DNA of 64,000 nt. Source: Acidimicrobiales bacterium. Its GTDB lineage: Bacteria; Actinomycetota; Acidimicrobiia; Acidimicrobiales; JAVJTC01. Shown in pieces: positions 51,506 to 58,910 of this stretch; positions within the stretch are counted from its first letter, which is position 1; each line of letters opens with the position of its first letter. The notes under the pieces were generated by a model. It worked only from the letters and a program-made list of their open reading frames with translations, did no database searches and was not told where the DNA came from. Position numbers and translations under genes: made by a program. The stretch is from positions 62,001 through 126,000 of the forward strand of contig JAVJTC010000020.1 in NCBI GenBank assembly GCA_040219085.1, given 5' to 3'.

Positions 51506-52379
51506 TGAATTGAGTTCTCTCTTCGCGGGTGTAGAAATGCTCGCAGAGCTCGCTCGAATAGACGGCCGACAGTAGCGGTAGGGGAAGGTTGGCGTTCTTC
51601 AGGAACGATGCGTACGGGCCAGCGTTCTTGGTCCGATTCACGTTTACCGGGACGAGCGAAATCTCTGTTGTCTCTCGGAGGAAGTTCCCGATAGCAGATG
51701 GGCCTGCACGGTCGAAATCCTCGAATCGAAGAAGTAGGAGCGAGTGGCGGTCACCGGGGATCAGCTGAGAGCCCTGAGTAGGATCGAACGGGTGTGCATA
51801 GACATCGATTCCTGTAGTCGCCTCTAGTTCGGTTCGAAACCAGTCTTGCTCGACTCCGAGGCGGCGGATCATGGTGCAGATGTCGTCCCGATGGTCCTCG
51901 GCGCTCGAGGAGATGTGGTCGATGGCGCCGCGTTCGAACTGCGACTGAAGGCCGTAGAAATAGGCGGAGACAGCGCGAGCAACAGGTTCACGGACGGCCG
52001 TGATGATCTGCCACCGTCGTCGGCGTGAGGCTCGCATGTGCAGGCTGAGCCATTGGGAGCGCCACCAGAAACGCGGTCGATGGCCACTCACCGAGGAGTT
52101 CGCTGCGGAGATGCGACGACGCAGCTCCCGCTGATTCAGCGTGTGGGCTTTCAACACAGGTCTCGGAGTTGCGGCCTCTAGCGCGTGGGTCAGAGCGCTG
52201 GTTCCGGCCTTCCCCATCGAGTAGACGAGGACTGGATCCTCGCGGCGAAGCAGCATTTCCATCTCGGCCCAAGTGCTGAGCCTGTCGACGACCGAATACC
52301 GGCGCCGGGCGACACGCGCGGGTTCCTTCACCCAATGAGAAATCGGGGATAGGGCACCTGCCGGCCGAGCGGTCACCAC
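51486..52379 (-). CDS. Sulfotransferase-like protein (NKWYS/capsular polysaccharide type)
   Basis: 297 aa. The N-terminal motif PVLVYSMGKAGTSALTHALE is a PAPS-loop variant (MGKAGTS), followed by VLKAHTLN and WQIITAVREPVARAVSAYFY as the 3'-phosphate motif. This arrangement is that of the 'putative capsular polysaccharide synthesis' (NKWYS) family. A late LLLLRFEDFD and NVNRTKNAGP support a sulfotransferase fold. It is cytoplasmic. It starts 6 bp after the preceding gene and overlaps the next. GTG start at 52379. Confidence 0.85.
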   Translation of the reverse strand: MVTARPAGALSPISHWVKEPARVARRRYSVVDRLSTWAEMEMLLRREDPVLVYSMGKAGTSALTHALEAATPRPVLKAHTLNQRELRRRISAANSSVSGHRPRFWWRSQWLSLHMRASRRRRWQIITAVREPVARAVSAYFYGLQSQFERGAIDHISSSAEDHRDDICTMIRRLGVEQDWFRTELEATTGIDVYAHPFDPTQGSQLIPGDRHSLLLLRFEDFDRAGPSAIGNFLRETTEISLVPVNVNRTKNAGPYASFLKNANLPLPLLSAVYSSELCEHFYTREERTQFIERWTA

Positions 52380-52385
52380 GGCCGC

Positions 52386-53156
52386 CTACTGTGCAAAGTC
52401 GCCATGCCGCTTCAGGAACTTGGCGAAGGCCGTGTTCGCTAGCACGTTCGTCACCTCGGAGAGGTTGGCGATCCGGTCTGAAGTCTGGGGTGGAAGGAGC
52501 CGCTTCAACCCGGATGAAAGGGGGATGCTGGTGTCGACACCCAGGAAAGACAGAATGCAGTGATCGTGGTCGGACGGGTCGGCAACCGCTTCTTCGTAGA
52601 TGACCTCGAGATGGGATACCTGCTCAACCAGACGCCTGTGACGACGGATCAATCGCATCCTTCGCTCGAGTTGCTCGACCAGGTCGCTCGTCGGAACGAC
52701 CACTGGCTCCGCGGTGCCACGCCGACCGCGACTGATGAACTTACCGCTGGCGTTCGCAGCCAACGCAGAGACATGGGTGTCGAGGACGTTCTCGCGGACT
52801 AGGTGGAGCACGCTGAAATCATGATGTGGCAGCGAAACCAGGAGAGAGGGGTTTCGCCGCAGTTGGTCGTACATCAGTCGGAAGCCGGTAGCCGGCAGGG
52901 CGGGGTTGCCGAAGCGAACCGCCAGGTAGCGGTTCTTCGAAACCGCCGGGAGAGCAGTTGAGAGGACGCTGCCGACGGTGGAGCGGTGCTGCCAGCTGTA
53001 GTAGGTATCGGCGCTTCCCTGAGACCGTCGGAACAGCTCGCCATCCACCTCGACCTGCGGGTGGCTGCGAAGGCGGTCAGCAAGCCAGTTGGATCCGGAC
53101 CTCTGGGTCGTGAGGATGATGAACCGCGTGGCTGCCGCCTGGCTCGTAGACGCCAT
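52386..53156 (-). CDS. Sulfotransferase (Stf0/Sulfotransfer_1-like)
   Basis: 256 aa from ATG 53156, which overlaps the previous stop by one base (an in-frame start at 53192 would overlap more). The PAPS loop is FIILTTQRSGSNWLADRLRS (QRSGSNWL), the form found in Stf0-like trehalose/glycolipid sulfotransferases, followed by GELFRRS and FSVLHLVRENVLDTHVSALA as 3'-phosphate motif. The C-terminal part has LEVIYEEAVADPSDHDHCIL, common to bacterial members. It differs in subfamily from its neighbours, so it probably sulfates a different position. Confidence 0.88.
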   Translation of the reverse strand: MASTSQAAATRFIILTTQRSGSNWLADRLRSHPQVEVDGELFRRSQGSADTYYSWQHRSTVGSVLSTALPAVSKNRYLAVRFGNPALPATGFRLMYDQLRRNPSLLVSLPHHDFSVLHLVRENVLDTHVSALAANASGKFISRGRRGTAEPVVVPTSDLVEQLERRMRLIRRHRRLVEQVSHLEVIYEEAVADPSDHDHCILSFLGVDTSIPLSSGLKRLLPPQTSDRIANLSEVTNVLANTAFAKFLKRHGDFAQ

Positions 53157-54070
53157 CAGAGAGTCAACGCCCCTTCCGCTCTGGTCAGCCATTTCTCGAA
53201 CGGTCCGTCGAACCGCTCGGCGAGTTCGGCAACTACGGGCAAGTAGAGCCGCGCCAGCTCACGTTCCACTTCGCGGGGCATCGAAGGACCGCTTGCAGCA
53301 TTGATCGGCGGAGGTCCACCGTCGGGGAACTCTCGGGCGTCGATGCCGAGGAACTCGGCAAGGGAGGTCAGGAGCCGGTTCGGATCATCTACGACATCGT
53401 CGAAGAATCCGAGCCATAGAGAACGATTGCCGTAGACGCTCGACCACGTGTCGATCACGTCAATGTAGTGGCGCGGCGAAATCGAGTGTTGAAGGTGTTC
53501 GACGACTGACTCGGGTGACGAGAGGTCGGTTCGTTCCAGCCAACCGTTCCGAGAGCGGTGTTTCAGATGAGACCACGTCCAATCGATGGGGTCTCGCAAC
53601 ATCACCAAGATCTTGGCCTGCGGGCACAGGAGCTGAACGTCGCGGACCTCAGCAACGCCCAACTGGGAGTAGCTCGGAGTCAGTTCACCGCCGATGTACG
53701 CGGCGTCGCGCTCGAAGAGCTTGAGGTACCAAGTGTCGTCGGGTACGCCGATATAGTAGCGCCCGAGCCACGCGAGGTCGCGAATTCGGAGGTGTCCGAT
53801 CGCTGAACGCAAGTCACGCCGGAGCCGGGTCCGAACCTCCTTGGAACGAGCAATCTCGCGCACGCCGTCCCAGCGCGAACTGCGGCGCGACAGGTAGCTC
53901 GCTGATTGGAACGAGGGCGAGCGCGTGAAGTAGTGCAGTTCCTTACGTGGGGGAAGCCACGTCGCTGGGTGAGCTCGCAGCGCGCTTGCTAGCCACGTAG
54001 TGGCGGAGCGGCCCATTCCTGCGCACAGAAAGTCAACGCGCTGGGTCGTGCTGGGCCGGCGGCCAGTCAT
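53156..54070 (-). CDS. Sulfotransferase (NDST-like)
   Basis: 304 aa from ATG with a 4-bp overlap on the upstream GT. PAPS loop VDFLCAGMGRSATTWLASAL (GMGRSATTWL), KELHYFTRS typical of the heparan-sulfate-like group, GELTPSYS, and the 3'-phosphate motif ILVMLRDPIDWTWSHLKHRS. LWLGFFDDVVDDPNRLLTSL and EFLGID close the fold. It is similar in design to the sulfotransferase at 17134-17994. Predicted cytoplasmic, PAPS-dependent, acting on a sugar. Confidence 0.91.
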   Translation of the reverse strand: MTGRRPSTTQRVDFLCAGMGRSATTWLASALRAHPATWLPPRKELHYFTRSPSFQSASYLSRRSSRWDGVREIARSKEVRTRLRRDLRSAIGHLRIRDLAWLGRYYIGVPDDTWYLKLFERDAAYIGGELTPSYSQLGVAEVRDVQLLCPQAKILVMLRDPIDWTWSHLKHRSRNGWLERTDLSSPESVVEHLQHSISPRHYIDVIDTWSSVYGNRSLWLGFFDDVVDDPNRLLTSLAEFLGIDAREFPDGGPPPINAASGPSMPREVERELARLYLPVVAELAERFDGPFEKWLTRAEGALTL

Positions 54071-55314
54071 CGCAGCTGTGCCATTCGGGTGAGAACACGC
54101 TCATCTCGGACGAGGCCTTCCATGTCACGAATCGGGACGATCTGGTTTCGACCTTCCCCCTTCCAGTTCGAATTGAGCCCGTCGTAGTGAAGGTAGCTCA
54201 GGGTCTCGGGTTCCGCGATATAGGACCGGAATGGCCTACGGAGTTCGGCTTGATGCACCCGAAGCAACCGGGCAGTTCCACCGCGAATCATATATTTGCG
54301 CACCTTGCGTATTTCGTCAGGATACCGCCAGGTGAAATCCGTTGCGCAGCGTTCGGGCAGTGGCTTCTCGACGTTCGATGCGGCGGGAACACGGTGCTGA
54401 TAGGTGACCAGTTCACCGAACCAGGGCGGAACGCGCCGGAGGAAGTCCTGAAGTGTCGGGATCTGTCCGTCCAAGGCGAGGTACTCGTCCACATCGAAAT
54501 TCGCAAGCCAGCTGCCCCTACTGGTCATCTGGTAGGCATGATTCAGTGCCCCCCATTGAGCAAACGTCGTCTCGTAGCTGCGATGAATCCCAAACGGAAA
54601 GTCCCACTCGACGAGGATGATGTCAGACGGTGTGGAAACCCGGGAAAGTGCGCCTGCCACTTCGTCTCTATCATCGCTCCCGTTGTCGTAGATGAGGACC
54701 CGGGAGAAGCCGAGACAAGCGTGATAGCGGGCCCAGTCAGCAAGCCATCGGGCAGGGTTGTTCTTCTGAATGGCGACAATGGCCATGCCGCGTTTCGAGC
54801 CCGGCCATCGTCTCGGACGGACAACGGCGGAGAAGGCTCTACCGAAGTGAAGTACGACCTCGCCAAGTGGCCGCCCGAGAGGGCGTGTTGGGAACGTGTA
54901 AGCCCATACCTTGTCTTGTCGAGAGTCGGGCCGCGTGATCCTTGCAGTCCCGAGTTGTATTCGACGACCTCGTGAGCTGATCGATTCTGCGCGAATCGGC
55001 AACAGGTTGTCAGCGAGGTTTCGCATGGGCGGGCCGATCCCATGCAGTCGCCCCCAGCTGTCGAGGAACCAGTCATAGACGACTGTGTAACGATCGTATT
55101 GCGTCAGCTCGCGGGCCGAGATCGGTGTCTGCTCATCCTTGTCAAGTGAGATGTCGTCCGACCTGCGCTCCAAACCGAGATGTCCTGGTACCGACACCGA
55201 CGAGGGGACATACCGAGTTGGTTGCACCTGCTTGAGGCTAGCGGATTGGCCTCTGAGGGAGCGTCGGCCGAGCTGCTCGGGCTTCTCCGGCCAGCAAGTC
55301 GAGGTGGCGATCAC
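54067..55314 (-). CDS. GT92-like glycosyltransferase
   Basis: 415 aa from a GTG overlapping the upstream stop by 4 bp; the first ~85 residues are poorly conserved. AIVAIQKNNPARWLADWARY, CLGFSRVLIYDNGSDD and SWLANFDVDEYL (DxD about residue 270) are typical of the GT92/DUF23 family, which transfers galactose or related sugars with inversion; KVRKYMIRGG and YLHYDGLNSNWKGEGRN follow. It is the only glycosyltransferase inside the sulfotransferase operon, so it may add the sugar that is then sulfated. Confidence 0.85.
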   Translation of the reverse strand: MIATSTCWPEKPEQLGRRSLRGQSASLKQVQPTRYVPSSVSVPGHLGLERRSDDISLDKDEQTPISARELTQYDRYTVVYDWFLDSWGRLHGIGPPMRNLADNLLPIRAESISSRGRRIQLGTARITRPDSRQDKVWAYTFPTRPLGRPLGEVVLHFGRAFSAVVRPRRWPGSKRGMAIVAIQKNNPARWLADWARYHACLGFSRVLIYDNGSDDRDEVAGALSRVSTPSDIILVEWDFPFGIHRSYETTFAQWGALNHAYQMTSRGSWLANFDVDEYLALDGQIPTLQDFLRRVPPWFGELVTYQHRVPAASNVEKPLPERCATDFTWRYPDEIRKVRKYMIRGGTARLLRVHQAELRRPFRSYIAEPETLSYLHYDGLNSNWKGEGRNQIVPIRDMEGLVRDERVLTRMAQLR

Positions 55315-56135
55315 GCAGTTTCGTAGCTGTAGTGCCGAAGGAGTTCGAGAGCCTCTGGAATCGCGAGTAGTTCCCGGACGGGATCCTCAGAGCTGCTTTC
55401 ACGCCACGCTCCCACGGAGTTGGTGGTCACCGCACGCGCTGGGCCGAACCAGGCGGTGTTCGACTTGACGACCGCCGAGGTCGGGTAAGCGAGAAACGCG
55501 GTTACGAAGTCGACTTCGAGGAACTCGCAGACTCGGCGAAGGGTCGGCTCGTACTGGCCTACGAGATCCTCATAGCGGATCGTCAGCACTTGGGGATGGT
55601 CCTCGACGGCCTTCCCGGCTCCCACGTCGGCGACCCAGCGCCGCGGCTGGACATGGGTCGAGTCGGGATTGCTCGGGTGTCTCGACCTGACAACATCACG
55701 GCCGTCTCGCACGATGTTGAGAAGTCGAATGCCGGCACCAAAGTGATCGATAAGCCTCTCGAAGTACCAAACATTGCGGGGCGTCTTCTCGCACCATCGA
55801 CGTGCCGTGGGCGAGATCGCGGACTCGACCAGGTGTTCGTACAGTAGTTCGAGGCGAAACGGCGCATCGAGTCCGAGCTCAGGCTTGAGGGCGCCTCGAC
55901 ACAGCGCGCCGGTCTCCTGGGGAATGGCATGGATCTCCGGATGGCATGAGAGGACGGAAAGCAAAAGCGTCGTGCCCGACCGTCCGCAGCCGCCAATCAC
56001 GATCGGTTCGCGGCTCAATTGTCGGATCCGGCGCACTCGTCCCGGAAGGGCTCGTGTCAGGAGGTAGGTGTTCGAACGGAGCCAGGCCCGCTTGTGTCGG
56101 TAGTGGAAATCGTCCTTGACCCTGTCGAGTCCCAT
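55311..56135 (-). CDS. Sulfotransferase (Sulfotransfer_3-like)
   Basis: 274 aa, first gene of the minus-strand operon. PAPS loop PIVIGGCGRSGTTLLLSVLS (GRSGTTLL), QETGALCRG, WCEKTPRN, and the 3'-phosphate motif LLNIVRDGRDVVRSRHPSN; VLTIRYEDLVGQYEPTLRRV, EFLEVDF and RAVTTNSVGAWRES are classical C-terminal features. All residues expected for catalysis by this family are in place. It is divergent from AP enzyme 2 (82-bp gap). Confidence 0.93.
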   Translation of the reverse strand: MGLDRVKDDFHYRHKRAWLRSNTYLLTRALPGRVRRIRQLSREPIVIGGCGRSGTTLLLSVLSCHPEIHAIPQETGALCRGALKPELGLDAPFRLELLYEHLVESAISPTARRWCEKTPRNVWYFERLIDHFGAGIRLLNIVRDGRDVVRSRHPSNPDSTHVQPRRWVADVGAGKAVEDHPQVLTIRYEDLVGQYEPTLRRVCEFLEVDFVTAFLAYPTSAVVKSNTAWFGPARAVTTNSVGAWRESSSEDPVRELLAIPEALELLRHYSYETA

Positions 56136-56217
56136 GCCCGTTCACCACTTCTCGCCGTTCGACCAACGTGCCGCGACGCGGACGGCCTGGAAACTAGCAC
56201 CTTGGATGTGGTAGCGA

Positions 56218-57798
56218 ATGGCTCCAGTGGCTCCCAACCTTTCTCCAGCAAGTTCCCGACCCCATCATGTGGTCTACGTCGGATTCGACGCCATGGACCA
56301 CCGGGCGGCAGGGAAATTCGCGGCGGCTGGCGCCATGCCGAATGTCGCCAAGCTGCTGGCTTCTGCGCCTCACACCGTGGTGAAGAACCCGGTCGGGTTC
56401 GTCGTCGGCGGGATCTGGCCCAGCTTCCGCACCGGCCGCTGGCCCGGGCGGCACGGGCGGCACTGCTACGTGCAGCTCGAGGTCGGCACCTACGACTTCG
56501 TGCCCGTCGCTCCCGCCGACATCGACGGCACCCATTTCTGGGTCGACGTGGCTGCGGCCGACAAGCGCATTCTCGCCATGGACATGCCCTTCAGCGTGGC
56601 CGTCCCCGAGGCCGGCGGCGTCCAGATCCTCGACTGGGGATCACACGACAGGCGGGTGGCCTACGCCACGGTGCCCGAGCCCGAAGGCGCTGCGATTCTC
56701 GAGGCGCACGGCGAGCACCCCGTGAAGCCCAAGTGTGATGACTTCGCTCGCGCCGAGAGGTGGGAGGAGCTGCGCGACGGGTTGGTCAGAGGGGCCGCGA
56801 CCCACGCGGACATCCTCCTCGACGAGGTCGCCCGTGGCGACTTCGACCTGATCGCCACGGTGTTCGGGGAGAGCCACTGCGCAGGCCACCAGCTGTGGAA
56901 GATCCACGACACGGCCTACGTGGACCACGATGCGCAGCTACGGGCGGAACTCGGCGACGCGTTCGTCGACGTCTACAGCGCCCTCGACGCCCAGCTCGGC
57001 CGGCTGCTCGATGCGCTGCCCGACGCACTGGTCTATCTGCACATGAGCCACGGCATGGGAGCTCACCACGACGGCGACCATCTCCTCGCCGAGATCCTGC
57101 GCCGCCTCGACGACCCCGGCGCCCGGACTGGCGTGCGCGAGCGCCTCGGCCGCCTCGCCCACCGGGCCAAGGGACTGGTCCGGCCGCTCGTCCCTCACCG
57201 CTACCGGCGTGCCGCCTACCAACGGCGCCGCTCCGGCGTCGCCGACAGGATCGTCGAGGACCGCCGCACACGGCGCTTCTTCCACCACCCCAACAACACG
57301 ATGTACAGCGGGATCCGGATCAACCTCGAAGGGCGGGAGCCCGAGGGGAAAGTGTCACGTGCCGAGCTCGACGATACGGTCTCCTGGCTCCGAGCCGAGC
57401 TCGAGTCCCTCGTCGACCCCGCAACCGGCCGAGAGCTCGTCACAGCGGTCCTGCGGGTGTCCGACCTCTACGACGGTCCGCACCTCGACGAGCTTCCGGA
57501 TCTCGTCGTCGACTGGAACCGTGACGCACCCATCTCGAAGGCGTCGTCGCCGACGATCGGCACCGTCACTGGTCGCTACGCCAGCACCCGATCCGGTGAC
57601 CATCGCCTCGACGGCCATCTCTTCGTCACCGGACCCGGTTCCGAAGGCATCGACCTCGGTGAGTCCGTGGATCTCGTCGACATCGCTCCGACGATCGCGG
57701 GACACTTCGGGGTCACCCTCGACGACATCGACGGTCGGCCCATTCCCGGCCTCGCCGAAGTCACCGTGGCGAGGCGTGGGCCGCAGCCGTCCAACTGA
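56218..57798 (+). CDS. Alkaline-phosphatase-superfamily hydrolase (type I phosphodiesterase-like), paralogue 2
   Basis: 526 aa. It has the same architecture as 11668-13179: HVVYVGFDAMDHRAAGKF with the metal Asp, VGGIWPSFRTGRWPGRHGRH, VFGESHCAGHQLWKIHD, LHMSHGMGAHHDGDHLL and GHFGVTLDDIDGRPIPGL at the end. At the place where paralogue 1 has PGTIWPELHTG this one has VGGIWPSFRTG, so the candidate nucleophile Thr is Gly here and another Ser/Thr must serve, or activity is altered. No signal peptide; no formylglycine sulfatase motif. Embedded between a sulfotransferase operon and another glycosyltransferase, it probably handles a sulfated or phosphorylated glycan intermediate. Confidence 0.82.
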   Translation: MAPVAPNLSPASSRPHHVVYVGFDAMDHRAAGKFAAAGAMPNVAKLLASAPHTVVKNPVGFVVGGIWPSFRTGRWPGRHGRHCYVQLEVGTYDFVPVAPADIDGTHFWVDVAAADKRILAMDMPFSVAVPEAGGVQILDWGSHDRRVAYATVPEPEGAAILEAHGEHPVKPKCDDFARAERWEELRDGLVRGAATHADILLDEVARGDFDLIATVFGESHCAGHQLWKIHDTAYVDHDAQLRAELGDAFVDVYSALDAQLGRLLDALPDALVYLHMSHGMGAHHDGDHLLAEILRRLDDPGARTGVRERLGRLAHRAKGLVRPLVPHRYRRAAYQRRRSGVADRIVEDRRTRRFFHHPNNTMYSGIRINLEGREPEGKVSRAELDDTVSWLRAELESLVDPATGRELVTAVLRVSDLYDGPHLDELPDLVVDWNRDAPISKASSPTIGTVTGRYASTRSGDHRLDGHLFVTGPGSEGIDLGESVDLVDIAPTIAGHFGVTLDDIDGRPIPGLAEVTVARRGPQPSN

Positions 57799-57810
57799 AT
57801 CCGACGGAGC

Positions 57811-58800
57811 TCAGGCTTCGTCGCGGGCCTCGTACCAGCGCGGAATCGCCTGGTCGTCGGCTGGCAGAAAATCGCGCCAGTCGCGCAGGCGTACCGGACG
57901 GTTGCCGAGGCGCGTGCGGCGGAGTCGGACCTGATCCCAGTCCCCCGAGTACACCGCGCTGACGTGGTCGCTGCGGCCGGCAATCGGATGGCGGCGGTTC
58001 CGTTCGATGCGTTCGGCTACGAGCGCGGACCGGCGCCGGAAGTCCGCCTCGGCCCGGAACGGGAAGTGGTGGGTGATCACACCGTCCGCGGGCTCAGGCC
58101 ACGGAACCTCCGCAGTAGCTGCCGGCCGGTGCAGCCCCCACCATTGGCGCGGGCTCGGCGCCCCCGGGTCGACGCGCAACAGCTGGTGCTTGAAGTGCCC
58201 CGCCGCACAGTAGGCGACGAGTTCGCGCTCACACATCGGCTGGAAGTCGATCGGATGACGCGCCCGCACGTTTGCGGGCTCGCGGTCTGGGTAGTGGTTG
58301 TAGAACGTCGAACCCACCACCGGGAAACCGCTGTCGAGATCGGCGAGATACGCGCGGATCGTCCGGCCCCCCGGGCCTCGTGGGAACTCGTCGGCGTCGA
58401 GGTGCAGCCACCACGTCGGCTCCCGGAGCGTCTCCGCCGACACAGACGTGGCGATCTCGTCGAGGAGCCTCGAGCGGGTGTCTTCGAACGGGTCGTCTGC
58501 TCCTGGCGTCGCGACCACCTCGGCGCCGGCTGCGACCGCCCTCGTGACCGTCTCGTCGGGGCTCGAGTGGTCGATCAACAGGAAACGGTCACATCCCTGC
58601 GAGAAGGCGTTCATCACCGTTGCCTCGATGATGTCCTCCTCGGCGAACGCGAAGCAGACCGCGATGAGGCGGAACGACGGCAACGGCGAGGGGTCCGCCG
58701 GCCGGGGACGCACCACGGTCGTCCGCGCCCCCGCGGGGCGGTTCCTGAGGCGGCGCACGGCCCACTTGATCCTGTTGGCAACATGCCGTGCCCGGCTCAC
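57811..58800 (-). CDS. Glycosyltransferase family 2-like (GT92-related)
   Basis: 329 aa from GTG 58800 with GGAGAG upstream; an earlier GTG at 58839 is in frame. LIAVCFAFAEEDIIEATVMN, FLLIDHSSPDETV and WWLHLDADEFPRG (DxD) match Glyco_tranf_2_4/GT92-like enzymes; the middle has STFYNHYPDREPANVRARHP and GHFKHQLLRVDPGAP. The N-terminus is basic. It should transfer a sugar on the cytoplasmic side. Its 3' end faces the AP enzyme 2 stop, 12 bp apart, and its start faces the GMC oxidoreductase. Confidence 0.85.
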   Translation of the reverse strand: MSRARHVANRIKWAVRRLRNRPAGARTTVVRPRPADPSPLPSFRLIAVCFAFAEEDIIEATVMNAFSQGCDRFLLIDHSSPDETVTRAVAAGAEVVATPGADDPFEDTRSRLLDEIATSVSAETLREPTWWLHLDADEFPRGPGGRTIRAYLADLDSGFPVVGSTFYNHYPDREPANVRARHPIDFQPMCERELVAYCAAGHFKHQLLRVDPGAPSPRQWWGLHRPAATAEVPWPEPADGVITHHFPFRAEADFRRRSALVAERIERNRRHPIAGRSDHVSAVYSGDWDQVRLRRTRLGNRPVRLRDWRDFLPADDQAIPRWYEARDEA

Positions 58801-58865
58801 AGTCGTTCCGTTCTCTCCTGTGCCGGTCGGAGCCAACACTTGACCATCGAGGTTCGCAGCCGATC

Positions 58866-58871
58866 ACCTTA
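58866..58871 (-). promoter_or_regulatory. TANNNT -10 box for the GT92-related gene
   Basis: Reads TAAGGT on the minus strand, about 66 nt before the preferred GTG, within the divergent gap with the GMC oxidoreductase gene. Confidence 0.3.
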
Positions 58872-58910
58872 GGGAACGAAGCCATCCACAACTCGACCGG
58901 AGAGAAAACG

